A stretch of DNA of 64,000 bases from Puffinus mauretanicus (lineage: Eukaryota; Chordata; Aves; Procellariiformes; Procellariidae): the NCBI GenBank assembly GCA_023333565.1, contig JAJKFH010001548.1, positions 1,550,001 through 1,614,000 on the forward strand. The letters run 5' to 3'. Both the position numbers and the translations under genes were made by a program. A model generated the notes under the pieces. The model was given only the letters and a program-made list of their open reading frames with translations, made no database searches and was not told the origin of the DNA. How positions within the stretch are numbered: the first letter of the stretch is position 1; every line of letters starts with the position of its first letter. Below are positions 22,696-35,497 of this stretch, piece after piece.

Positions 22696-24011
22696 GCAGC
22701 TCCTGGTGCTGCCCCTCGAGCCGCAGCCGTGCCGCGGGGCGCGCTGCCTGCGGCGCTGGGCTGGCAGGAGCTGGCAGCGCAAGGCAGGGGTGGTTTTAAG
22801 TGTGCGTTTACTGTTCTCAGTCCCACCCAGAGCCTCATACGTGGTCCCGGTGCGAGTCGCCGTGGTTGGTGCTCCAGGGAGGCTTGACCCCGCACGAGAG
22901 CATTGCGGGACGGGGCTTTTCAGCGGTGGAGCCCCCCCAGCTCCCACCCAAGGGCTGCTCCCCCCTCTCACTGGTGTCCGTGGCAGGTACCCTCCTTCTG
23001 GCTGTGGTGACAAAATCAGCTGTGTTTACACGGGCCAAACTTCTACAGGTGGCCTTCAACTCACCCCTGAGGACCCCTTTGGCCGGGTTGCCACAAGCCC
23101 AGCTGAAGCCCTCGGGAGACGGGGAACCACGAGAGCCTGAAAAACAGGGCATAGCGCTGCGGTTTGGACGTCAGAAACGGCGGCAGTCCCTGGGCGGTGA
23201 ATTTCTTTAGCTGGGAACCAATGGACTTGATACTTGACTTTTGCTTTTTAATAGTATTTTCAGCACAATACGTGGAATGTAAGGGAAGGAAATTCCCATA
23301 GCGCTGGATCTCGTGTTGCAGCGTCAGGAAGCTGTCCGTGCCAAGCTGGCATGGCTCAAAAAGAGTTGAAAGAAATCAAATAATTCAGCATCTGTGCAAA
23401 CTTTAGCTGGGGCTGAACAATGGAAAGACTCTTGTGCAGCAGGATTATTTTTTTACAAGCGATTGTTTTTGACACCACTCTTGTCTGGAAGTCTGATTTG
23501 CAGAGGAATTTGTATGATAAGTTTAAATCCAGCCCTGTTCTGGAAAGCTCTTAAGCATAGACTTAAAATAGGCACATACTTAAATCCTATTAAAGCGTTC
23601 ATTAAAATGAACAATTAGTACATCCTTGGGTGCTTTTCTTGAACAGGGTGCTTATAAGAATTGTGCCTTCAATATGTTCTTACAGAAGCAGGCAATACTG
23701 AAGAAAACTCGGTTTTAAGGATCTGGGCACACTTCTCAGAAAAGTCTGCAAGTGTTAGGGGGAAATGCCCTACGTGTTTTGGATTACTTAATAATGCAGA
23801 CTCTGGTGCTTCTTAAAAAAAAATAATTAAAACCATACATTTCTGTAGCCATGGTTTACCTAGGGGAATACATGGTATTTTTTATGGTGGATGTTATTTT
23901 TCTTTAAGGTTACGAATAGGTTATTTATATTTTTGTAAATTTTGTGTCATTACCATTGTAATTCTTAAGTAGAGTTGTTCCTGTTGTTTTTTGGGCTGAT
24001 GTCTGTATTCA

Positions 24012-24017
24012 AATAAA
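24012..24017 (+). terminator. EDA2R: AATAAA poly(A) signal, likely EDA2R end
   Basis: A canonical AATAAA after an AT-rich segment. A TTTTTGTT stretch about 25-30 bases downstream could be the U/GU-rich downstream element. Cleavage would be near 24030-24040. Confidence 0.55.
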
Positions 24018-27000
24018 GCAGTAGCTGAGGCTCCTGCCCTTTTTGTTAAACAAGGGGTGCATGCGTGCGTGCCCCACATTCCTCCAGACCTGGTGCTCTC
24101 GAATGCTGCGTGTTTGTAGTTAAATAAATTTCAAGGTCGGAGGTGGTGATGCTCGGTGTCGATTCCTCGGGTCGGTCTGTCGGGCAGGAGCGTACAGCCC
24201 CCCAGCCCCGCTGCCCGGCCGCGGGCACAGGGCAGCCCCAGCCCTCGGGGCAGCCGTGCGGCCGCGGACCTGGCCGTGCGTGCTGGCCGCGGCGGTGCCC
24301 CGGAGGGGTGCCTCTGGCAGGGGCAGGCGGCGCTTTTCAGAGGAGATGCTGTTGCAGCCAAGTCCGTCATCCTCATGATGCTGGTGTGGGAATGGGGCAG
24401 GAGCAGCGCAAATGGGCACTGCTGGAGAGGAGCAGCTGTGGCCCCGGCCCCTTCCCCGCGAGGTGCCTGCCCCCACGGGGGGCATCAGCCGCTGTTTGTT
24501 GCTTAATCTTCCTCAAAGGGCCAAACCCCAGGTGGGGTTCATTGCGTGGCCTGGGGATGGGGAGGTGGCAGAGACCCCATAAATGATGCCCAAGGAACTC
24601 CTGTTCCTGAAGCTTTGCCGAGGAACAGTTGTTCTTTAAGCTCGGTAATTACAGTGCTCGTTAAGTCTGTTCATGCCCTTACACTTGGTCTGTTCTTTTA
24701 AATAATTATTGGAATGAAGGATATGATTTTCTTTTCTAATTAAAGCTATTATACTTGTCCAAACTCTCACAGGCCTTACAGGTGCTGGTATTGCTATAGC
24801 TCATTCCTGTTGTAAAGAATACCCACACGCGCTGCTGCTGCCTGCAGCCCTGCGTCGCTGGCTGTGCCTCTGCCCTTAAAGCAGTACGATAGGTGTGGAT
24901 AGAGAAGCCTCTGACATCGGGGCCCAGGAGAACCGGTCATTCATCACTGAATGCAAACCCATAGTATCGGTAGAGGTATTCGGCGTACGTGGAAAAAGAA
25001 GCCTTTTCCACAGAGTTCCTCAGGTGCGTGGGGCTTCTGTTCTCAGAGATGCTTGAAATAACACACCCCAAGTTAACGGGGAAGTGAATTTGCTGCTGCA
25101 CTGAGGACAACCAGCCTAACCGAAGGTCTGCAAGGGCTCGGGGATCCTGACGTCTCTGCCTGCACCGAGCCCCCAGTAACGGGGGGTGGATGGTGCGGGC
25201 AGGCGTGCTGCAGCTCGGAGGAGCCCAGCCCTCCCGTGGGCGAGGCAGGCCTTGCGGCTGGGCCGAGAGCCCAGCCCGTGCCCAGCAGCTTGCCTGCGGC
25301 CGCTGGCTCGCTGCAGGAAGGCTGCGCGTGGAGGAGAGCGCCCGCGGCGCATCTGCTGGGAGAGCAGCCTCTTGCGCGCCGCTGGGGTGGGCACATGCAG
25401 TGTGCCTTGCCTTGCCTGCCAGCGACTCCTGGCTTTGGGGCTGTAACCGTCCAGGACTCTTCATCCTCCGGTGCCTGAGGACTGGACACGCTGCAGTAGG
25501 TAAGGTGTGGGTGGGTTTGGCCCCACCTCAAGGGTCCGCTCTTCTGGAGAAGTCCCTGGGGTGACCACTCCCATGCAAAGCAGACGCTTGCACCCAAACC
25601 AGGAGCTCCCTGAGAACAGGAGGTTTACACCCCGCTCTGCCTCTTGCCTCAGAGCGTTTGTGTTGTCTGGTCTCGCCTCATTTTTGGCTGATGCACAAGG
25701 AACGGTGATAAACCATGTTCCCCTCAAAGTACTTGGGATTCTTGTTCTCAGCACTGTGATAAACGCAGACATCTGTGGACCAGAGCTGGCAGGAGGAATA
25801 CTCCACGCAAGGAGAGAAGTGTGGGGTTGAAAACCAGCTCCGCGGTGGTCAGAACAAGGCTGACTCCTGCCTCTCCGGTTCCTGGTGCCTCATCAGCCAC
25901 AATTTGCAGAGAGGCTGGCAGCATATCAAGATGCTGGGGTACACACGGTCCTCACCTCAACTGCCTCTGGGAGGAACATCTCCAGCTGGGACGCAAAACT
26001 GATACAAAGGCATTCAAAGCACACAGGGCGACTGCTGGACAAGCCTCCAGTTCCAGAGGAGGATGCCAGTAAATGCCATTTGGCCCACACGAGGCATGTG
26101 CACTGGGCGTTCTCCTGAGCTGGTGTCTGGAGCAGGAATGCAGACGTGTGTCCTGCCTTTCACAGCAGCCACAGCTCGATCCTGCCAAGCCAAATATTCC
26201 TGATGGGTTTTTACTTAAAGAATTTGGCTGAAATGTGTGGGCTGTTGAGACACATCACTTGCATCCCCTGACGAAGTAACTGCAGGGGTGGAGACCAGTG
26301 ACTCCATGTCCTTGTGTAGACCGGTACATCCGGAGCAGACTTTATTTAAGACCTACTGAGGTGCTGTGGCAAGTCAAGTGGGGTCTTTGCTTCTTCCTCA
26401 GGGGCTCCCATCTGAGGGCACGTCCTTCTGCCCAGCCAGCAGTGAGTCGCAAAGGGGAGCTGATGGAGAGGTCTCACCAGGCTGGAGGAGATGTTCCCAC
26501 TAATTAAATGCTCCGGGTGGGATCCTGCTTGGCAGCCTACGGCAAGAGCCAGGCTAATTAATGAGCCCTGTGAACAGTTAAGCGAGATGAGCTTTCTAAG
26601 GTTTCCTTCGCGTGCAGATTCTGGATGCACAGAGCAAGTGCTTTTACATTAAGACCTTGTTCCTGAAACCCTGTGTTTGTCCCTCTTTGGTCTGAGATGA
26701 TCTGGACTAAAAACAGCGTTGCATGAAAACACAGACCAAAAAACTGTACTTAGAGGAAGGAGAGGGCAGGAAAAGGGACTGTGTGACCAGAGAAAGGCTG
26801 CTCTTTTCTCTGTAGAAAAGGGTCAGAAGAGGGAAGCAGGTTCTCCTCAGGGGAGTTTGGCTAAACTGCAAAGCTGGGGTGGAGCGAGCCGATAGCAGAA
26901 ATGATGGAGTGCTCAGTAACACCTCGGCAAATGCAGCTTTCCTGCTTTTGCACTTCATTTTCTTGCCTACCCTACAGAAAGCTATGATGTTTAAACACAG

Positions 27001-28736
27001 CCCAACAGGGTCTGAAGAAAAGCGAGCCACCACAAATAAGAGAGGCAGAAAACCCACCGGCAGCGAGCGGAGGCGAGCCCTGCGCAGCTCGGCTCTGCAG
27101 AGCCTTGACCTGGCACAGCCGCTTCATTAGCACACAGAGATGCCTGATTGCATTCACTTATGTGACAGAAGAATCTTTCCCAAACGTTCAGAGCGCATTT
27201 CAGGTGGGCGGAAAACGGTCCGACCAAATTTCTGTGACAGTCTAAGGTAACTTAAGCCAAGTCATTAACATCTACTTGCCCAGCATGAATAGTTTGGCAG
27301 AATTTAGGTAGACAGCCGGGCACCAAACTGCACCTGGACTTGGAAGCTCACCAGTACGGAAACTATGTTCCTCCAAAGGTTTCCTTCAAACACCTGCGAC
27401 AGGCTGTCCTCGACCCAAGGTGGGACAGCCATGGAGAAGAGGAAGGAGGGGAGGAACGTGCTGCTGGCTCTCTCCGTGCTGGCGCCTGCTGCGGGTCCCT
27501 GCTCTCAGCCCGCTGCCCTCGCGTGCAAGGTTGTCCCTGGCCGCGCAGCCCCCGCCCTGAGCACCCCCGTGTCCCCAGGCCCAGCGGCGGTGACGAGCTG
27601 CTGCAGGGCTTTTAGGTGAGGGGAGGCTGGTGGAAGTGGCGATGCAGCAGCCACCCCAGCGGAGGGTCCGGCCCCGCTCCCCAGCCTCCCTGCGCGCGTC
27701 CATCGCGAGCAGGAAAGAGCAGGAACCCCACGGGGACGACGGCGGGGAGAGAAGGGGATTCACAGGGGTGAACTCAAGGAGAAAGCCGGTAATTAAATTT
27801 CAGCTCGTTCTGATGTCAGGAGGGCCAGGCCCGGGTGATGCTCAGCTCCCCGTGCTGCTGCAGCTCGCGTGGGGATTACTCGCCCCCGCGGGCACCGGTC
27901 GCACTCAGCACCGTAAAAACCCACTTCTCCCGCTGGGCTCACCTCGCTCAGCCGCACGCCTCCGCGCTCTCCTTGACGGAGTCATTGTGGCACTGAGCCT
28001 TTCAGACCTGCTCTGCACCAATTTCTGCGCCTGTCTCCTCTGCATAGGGGGCTAGAGGACAGTTCGTTAAATTTCGGTTGCTAAAAATGAAGACTTAAAT
28101 CAATTAGAGAGAACTGAATTTCCAGTCCTAAGTTTCTTTCCTTCTCTACTTTCTTCTCCTTCCCCACAGATGATTTTTTATTGTTTGTTCTCTGATTTTC
28201 CCATTTTGTATTTTCCGCAGGCTCTCCCTTGCGTGCATGGTTCTCGTGTAACTGCCTCTCTGCAGGACACCAGGGCAATTACAAGTGAATGAAAACACAC
28301 ATTTTACAGCAAATTATTGAATGTGTTTGCCAGGAGACAGAAATTTATTTTTCTTCCACCTTCCAAAGCCACCTGTCAGACCTGTGAGCTGACTCCCAGG
28401 GACTCTCCAGATGTAGTCTTCAAAAAGCAGCTAAAAAGCTTCACAGTGCTGTGTTTGGGACGCAGCGTCTCCGGCTGCTTTGCATCGCCCGCGCAGTAAG
28501 TGCAAATATCACCCCATGGCTTTGCTGGGCAGACGAAACCGCAGCCAGGCCCGGGGACCGTCTCTGCCATCAGATTCCCTCCAAATTTGAAGAAGGGGAC
28601 CCCCCCACCCCACGCTGCCCCGGCTGTGTGGACGGAGGGCTGGGAAACTGGACACAGTGTTTAGGGATTAGGGGGACATTAATGAGAGCAAACCCTCTCA
28701 GCTGGAACCAAACTGGCAGCAACAACAACCACCACC

Positions 28737-28756
28737 AAAAAAAAAAAAAAAAAAAA
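28737..28756. repeat. Poly(A) tract
   Basis: Twenty A residues preceded by a CAACAACAACCACCACC segment. It could be an old A-rich microsatellite. No SINE or processed transcript body is recognisable upstream. Confidence 0.85.
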
Positions 28757-31489
28757 GAGATTAAAAATGGGAACCTGATTCCTTTTATTGGCAGCAGAAG
28801 TTAATTTTTAAGGAAAAACATTGCAGCTCCAATCATAAAGCCTTACTGATGAAAAACAAACACTCTTTGTCTTCAGGGACAGTGTGATGCCAATAATTAT
28901 TACTATCCATCAAAATACATTATTATCCCAGTGAAATTCCTGTATTCCTTCCCTGAGTCCTGGTGGTAAATGAGGTTTTTTGAGACTGGCCAGCCTATTT
29001 GTGTGTGACAATTATGTTGTTAACGGGAGCCAATACGCTGGAAAATGGGCTGGTTTTGGATTCGAATGCAGCTGCACTGGGGAACAGAGTTTTAGCAAAA
29101 GAATAAAATGTTTTTGCAACCTATTCAACACCTCTTCAAACTCCCCCTCACATCCTCCTCTGAGCTGGTTTTAAGGAATTATTGGATTACAAATAAATAC
29201 CCCAATCAAATACAACAACAATAGGGCCAATTTTCATAATTTCTTACCTCCTACCGTTGATTTAAAACAAGTAGGAGTGACGAGCACACGATGCCTCGGG
29301 GTGTTCGCCCCGGCCACCCCCAAAGGCCAGACGGCAGAGCTCTGGCAGGAGCAGGGCGGCCTGTGAGCTGCTCTCCCGTCCTCGCTGAGCTCTCACCCTG
29401 GTCGTGCCCCAGAGGGTCCTCCCAAAGCGTGCACCCCTCAGCCTGGGCACCGGCGGAGACCTGCTCCTGCCCCGTGGCACAGGCGCCACGGACGGGTATT
29501 TGAAATGGCAGCCTCGCATCCGCAGTGTGTGTGTACACATACGTACGCACATGTAAATATAGATACAAACTAAATGCAATGGAGGAAAGGCTCGTATCCT
29601 CCACTTTGGGTAAGGAGAGGGAGCAGAGAACATATTAGCAATGCTTAAAACAACAGACAGGAAAGTACTACACTTCCTCCCACCTTCACCCTCAGTCTCT
29701 CCTTCCTTTGAAATGACCAGGAAAACACAAAGGCAAAATAAAAAATTTGACAACTTGGCTTCAGAGAAAATAGGTAAATCAATTCAGGCTTGGCCACTGG
29801 GGCCGTTACTGGCCTGGCACAAGCCGGGGCCAGCTCAGGGGGACAGCAGTGACTGCCTGGCCAGCTGGGCAGGGAGGAGAGGCCGAGGGAGCCGGGATGC
29901 GGGAGACGCAAGCCGGGGTGGAAAGCTCGAGCTGCTGGTGGGCGACAAGGGGAGAAAGCAGGAGGGGTCTCCGGGAGAGCTGTGAGTGCTGGGGGGTCAC
30001 GTTGTCACTTGGCCATTAGACACCATGGCTCCAGACAGCGCTGGATGAGGTGCCACGAGCTCTACTTTCCAGCGAGGAGCTCTGGTTTCCACAGCTATTA
30101 ACTTTGCCTCGCGTAAGTTCCATGGATTTTTACCATACTCTGTCTGCCTTAGACTAATCATTTTTTATGGGGGAACTCCAGATGAAAGAACTAAGCTTTT
30201 CCCGAGAATGAGGTTAGTGGAAAACCTGTTTCATGCAGACATACACATATGAGATCTCATTCGTCACATCTGGCTGACATTTAGCTGAAAATGGCAGCAC
30301 CTGTAGCACAATGCAGAGGCACAAGAACGCCGATTTTCATGGGAAGCTTTGATTTCCTACTTTTTTACTGTTTGATTCTCCAACTCTCATGTTCTTTACA
30401 GCCATGATTTAGAATGCTTTGGAGTAGAGTATTTTGGTAAAACCTGGCATAACTTCCTGGAGCACCTTGCTTTCGCTTGCAGGCCAAGGCAGACGCAGGC
30501 CCCAGGTTGGTTCCCCGGGGGAACCGGCAGCCCGTGCCAATAACACACACCCTGCAGCAGCGCTTGCAGGCGCTCCCCCTTCCCGCTCCATTTTTGCTGG
30601 TACGAGACTGTGTCCGTACCCCCACTTCTCTCCCCACGGAGAGGAGCTCTGGAAGATCTCAGCATCTTTTACAAGCAGGAACTAGACTGCCATTAAATGT
30701 GTGAGCTTTTCCTTTCCAGACACTTGGTGCCCAGCGTGGAATCACCGTGCGGGAGGCAGCGAAGAGCCGATGAACGCAGCGCTGCCAGCACTACCTTTGC
30801 CTCTGGCGAAACCAGCCAGGCTCCTCAGCTGCCTGCGCGGATGAACGGATCTCTGTTCAGGTCCAGCTGCGTGCACAGCGCACCCCTGTGAATGACACCT
30901 TAGCATAAAGCATCCCTTCCCTCTGCCTTTCCTCCTCCCAGTTCCCTGGCTTTGTCCAAGCCTGTGTTTTATTTCCTATTCTATTAATTTGCTGCTATGT
31001 CGATTTTCTGAGATAATGAAAATGCAGTGTTCTTCACTTACCAAACATTATGGCTAGCCATGGTAAGTGCTCAAAGGAGCAAACAGATAAAAGGTTGTAA
31101 ACCAGCACTCTTAAAGTTTCTAAAAGAGCTTTAGTTTCTCCAAGAATATGGAGAATAAAATCATGGAATCATGTAGTTACATGATATTTGGGCTTTCTGT
31201 GCTATTGTAAGCTTCTATAACAAGGGATATGAGCCAAGCTGATGTTGCCAGTGTCCTCCCCTTTCCTTTTTTTGCTGCCCCTTTTCACACCAGCCTGCAA
31301 GCGGTCAGCTCTGCTGCAAGCCACTCTTCCTGGGCCCACCTGCGACGCGGTGCCTCTCCCAAAGGCACGCCCTGGGCGCGGGGCAGGCAGCTGTGCCACA
31401 GCTGGCTGTGGGGACTGGCAGCGGGGCGGTAGCGCTGATGAGCAAAATCATCCAGGGGGAAGGGAGAGAATCTTCCTTTAGATTTAGAG

Positions 31490-31547
31490 GAACTTCTTAC
31501 AAGTTCCTGCTTGTAAGAAGAGAACTTCAGCTCTTCTAGAGCTGAAG
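31490..31547. repeat. Tandem perfect hairpins
   Basis: Two perfect inverted repeats lie back to back. The first pairs CTTCTTACAAG (31493-31503) with CTTGTAAGAAG (31510-31520) across a 6-base loop. The second pairs CTTCAGCTCT (31525-31534) with AGAGCTGAAG (31538-31547) across a 3-base loop. GAACTT at 31490-31495 and 31522-31527 both pair with AAGTTC at 31501-31506, giving alternative folds. Origin and role are unknown. Confidence 0.85.
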
Positions 31548-34500
31548 GGTCTGTCCTCTTCTTGAGCAAGCTCCTCTGTCATTCTCAGATAAGACCTAGA
31601 GGATGCAGCGATAAATAACCTTTCATGTGGCAAGAACGTGAGCCAGCTGGATTTTATAATGTTTGAGTTCGGAGGAAAAGAAGAGCACAAAACATAGCCA
31701 GTCCTGAGGTCACCAGCCTCCCTTTATTGTCACTTGCAGGCGTTAGCAACCCTGCTGCTTTAAAATGCAGGGATCGCTTTGCAGGGTTGCACGCAGGACT
31801 GAAATGAATGCCTTAACTGCTAATTCCCTGGCCAAAACCCCAGGAACCCATTGCTTCTGCCTGGCCCCCTGTGAAACCGAGTTAACAGCACAAGACTGGC
31901 TGCTGGGCAGGTGGGGGCTCAGGCTGGGCACGGGGCTCTGACCGGCCCATCGGCACCCAGAGGGGTCGAGGGATGCTCGGCCAGGGTGCGTGGACGGCGC
32001 TGAGGGAACGAGCGTAGGAATTGCTGCTGGAAGGTCTGGCACACCCGAGCTGGTTTGTCACTAACCCTCAGAGTGCTCTTTTTCCTCTTTTTTTTTCTGT
32101 CCCTCCATTTCTCCGTCCGCACCGTGAATCACATCATAAATGAAATAAAAATCTTCCCTTAAATTAGAATTAGTGCCCCCAGAGCTAACCAGAAATGTAG
32201 GGCACTAAACTTCATATTTGCAATATGTACAGTTTAAAGGTACAATCCTCCAGCTTCTCACCAGAAGTATTTCACAAGGGCACCAGTGAGTATTAAAAGT
32301 TGCTCATCCTGGCCACTGCTGGATGGTGCCTGCAGCATTTGAATGCTGGGGATCAGCGAAGGTTAAGGTTCATTTTCAACCTGTTCCCATTTATAGCTGA
32401 GATGTCTGAATATATTGCTGAATATTCATGGTCTTTATTAGCTATGTTAATCATTACAGTTCACCCAGAGGATGAATATATTTCTATATTATGCCCTGCA
32501 ATCTGTGAAGGACAACAGAATACTTCTATTCCACTAAATAGAAGGCAAGATAATGCAATTTAATAAAATTCTTTTAAATAGAACACTGGGCAACCTTATG
32601 TTCAAGTCAGCTTTAGCTTTAGGTTTCTTAAAATTAACCTTCAAATTTAATAAAGGGAAAAAAAACCTATAGCCTGCAATAGAAATGTGAACATAAAGAG
32701 GGGATACTGTGTTAAGGCATTTATTCGGAGCAGTAGCTATTGCCATCTCCATGCAGGGAACTGTCGGCATTATTCACTGTTTGTAAGCAAGAGCCACTGG
32801 TGCATTTAATTCAAGAACAGGGTAGAAAATGAAGATAGTCTGTTAAAGTGGACCTGTAAAGACAGATTCACGAAAGACACCGTGCTATGAAGGGAATCCT
32901 AGAAAAACCCTAATGGTAAAAACTAAAACTTGATTCCTTTCCAGTCTTTAGGAGGCACTTGGTTTATTAACCTTAATGTGAAAGGTCTGAGCAATGTATC
33001 ACAATTCAGAAGGAAATGAAAACTTCCAAAATAGCCCAGGGTCATCCAGGCTATTGCAGCTCCTCATTAACTGAGCTTTGTGGCAAATCCATCATGGAAA
33101 TTTTGGGTGATCCAGGAACTCCTTATAATTCTGAATTCTGCCTTGTTTGACATGTGTCACCAGTAAAAGATCAAAACGAGCAGTGGAAGGAGAAAGAAGC
33201 TGCAAAAGGTTTAGGTCGTTGACTAATTGATCATTTAATTTCTGTTTGAAATTGCCTGGGACAAGATGTGGCAGCAAGCAAACATCATCTCAAAAAAGAA
33301 GAACAAAATCTGTTGCTCTAAAATTTGCCTGCCATCATTTTTATTATGTATCATAAACTATCTCCTAAGAACCCCCAAAGTCTGGCCACCTTGGAATCAT
33401 GCTGATCACGGTACTCAAGTTGGCCACAAGCGTGGATCTGAAATAATAGCAATGACTTCGGCAGGTCTGGCTGAGGAATCTGCTGCAGTTCTGTAGAATG
33501 GCATGAAACTGTCCAAATGGTGTTTTGAAATCACTGTCGCTACTTTCAGCTACAAACACCAACTGAAGATCCTTGCAGGGGGGAAATCCTTGGGGCAAGA
33601 GACCACCGAGGTTTGACAACCTGCCAGGACACAGTATGGATTAGATACTTCGGCATACAATGAAAGCATATGGGTATGTTAGATAGAGATGAGACTTGGA
33701 GAGGATATAAACCTTTATGCTCTGAAGCAGCATTTATTGCGAGGCAATAAGCAGAAATTCCATTAATGGGGACACTCCCTTTAATTGCCCTTATGGTGTC
33801 CCGGAAAGCAATTGTTTTTGTCTCCAGCAGACAAATTAGCTGGCCCATCAGTCTGATTTTATAAAGCAATTCGTCTGTTCTTATCTGCCAAGGAGATATT
33901 TATGAGGCCTGGAGAAGTCTCTTCAAGTGACAGACTATTGTGTTGTAAAATCAGACACATGGTTTCTGCAGGACTCAGCCTGTTGGTTCTTTGGTTTTTT
34001 TATAACTTTTTTTTTTCCTCTCACCTCTGATAAGTGACAGCTGCTCTTCATTGACAGCTCATTGCAGAGGGCAGTGTCCTCACCCTATTTAGCATTGCTG
34101 AACAAGGCATTATCAGCCAGTATTGGTTCATGGGAGAATAAAACTTCATTACAGGGGCCAAACCCATTAATTCAACCCTTATTACTGGGGCAAAGGAAAA
34201 AAATACTGGTGGGGGCAGGGCAAGAAGTGCTTTTGCTTTGCTGTCTGGGGAGACTTCCAGTAACCTCCTGAGGAAGGGTGTGCTTCAGTGCGGCGCACCA
34301 GGCACAGAGGCTCGCAGCCCTCCCTGCCCCCTCCGCTCGCTGTTACCTGCCCTCTCCGGAGCATCGCTCAGGCACTTGCAGCGTTCGGTAAGCTGCTCCC
34401 GCACTCTGCCTCGTACCCTCAGCCAGCGACCCCAAAGGACTTCAGTCCTGTTCCAACGCAGCACTGCCAACGCGTCTTGGCAATGGGACTGCCCCTGACG

Positions 34501-35204
34501 TACCTGCTCGGCGGAGAAAGCTCCGCGGGGTGAGCGGGGCGGTGCGGTCATCATGGGCAAGGTGTGTGCGCTGGGAGGGCTTGGACATCAAGCTCGGCGG
34601 AGCGGTTTAGGAATACATGCTAGAGTTTGGGTAGGGATTACTGCTGAGCACTGGTCGGACAGGGCAGCTTTGTGAAAAGCCTTGAATCTTTAGCCGAGAG
34701 CTGGCTGCAGCGCTGTGCTTGGCGTGATAAACCTGCCCTTACCCTGCCAGTATTCCTGCTTGGGCTTCATCCAAAGTCTGGGGAGATCAGAAGCATTTTT
34801 CTCCCTACCGCAGCGCAGGAGGCGATAGCTCGAGGGAAGCAGGCATGTTTGCTCCTCAGTCGGTGAGAGGGTAGAGCCATCTGCCCTGACTTGAGGCAGA
34901 GACTCTCCTTTGCTGCCCATGGCAGAGGGTGTCTGCTCATTATTGTCCAAGTGTTAATTCTGGGTGTGCCCTTTGCATCCAAGCCTCCTGGGCAAGGTTT
35001 GGGGTTTTTCCTCCCTCTTCTTCCCCTGGTCTGGGAGTGACCCAAGCTGCTGAGTTATATCTCAGTGCAAGAGGATGGTCTCTGACACTGACCCAGCTAT
35101 ATCCCCACTTCCCAGGATCTGGATTTAACTGAGGACATTTCCATTTACTCCTTCAGCGTGCTTCGGACAGCCCCTCGGTACTGTTTTCCACTTGAAGAGC
35201 TAAC

Positions 35205-35497
35205 TGATGATAATTGTATTCTGTTTCTCCTTCCTGAGCTAATTTTCTGACTCATTGTGGGGTTTTTCTGCTTGCTTTTTGTTAATCTAGTTGGCATTTT
35301 GTGGTTTCTTTGTTCATTATGTGATGGGGCTATATAAGGGGATTTGTCTCTGGAATTCAGGTATCCCCTGCTCTGTGTTCTCTGTTATCGTCTTCATCAG
35401 CAACTATGCTGAAGGCAGTTAGATGCATTTGGCATGAGCTAACGTTAATAAATCTGGGTTGTTAATCACTCAGACATGCCTCTGTTGAATCTTTGCA
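35205..35497 (+). mobile_element. Possible solo LTR of an avian endogenous retrovirus
   Basis: A TATATAAG box at 35331-35338 is followed about 110 bases later by AATAAA at 35447-35452, then a T/G-rich segment. This is the U3-R-U5 signal order of a retroviral LTR in + orientation. No gag, pol or env-like frame lies nearby, so it would be a solo LTR. I could not fix TG...CA ends or a target-site duplication, so the boundaries are approximate. An unrelated small promoter-like sequence is also possible. Confidence 0.33.

Larger units (their letters stand above)
19657..24040 (+). other. EDA2R: Probable EDA2R 3' untranslated region
   Basis: About 4.4 kb after the stop with no further recognisable exon. 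The first part is GC- and CpG-rich (especially 20380-21320), followed by a 34-bp tandem repeat near 22573 and an AT-rich terminal stretch from about 23220. AATAAA at 21983-21988 and at 24012-24017 are candidate poly(A) signals. The second follows a U-rich terminal segment with an AU-rich TTATTTAT element near 23921 and looks the more typical end. The extent is inferred from these signals only. Confidence 0.55.

Noticed and set aside
28720..28757. Poly(A) run as the tail of a processed pseudogene or SINE
   Set aside because: No recognisable transcript or SINE body precedes it and no target duplication was seen.
31155..31180. AATCATGGAATCATGTAG as a CR1 3' end
   Set aside because: Only the short terminal motif is suggestive; the adjacent GGAAGGGACC-type CR1 sequence is missing.
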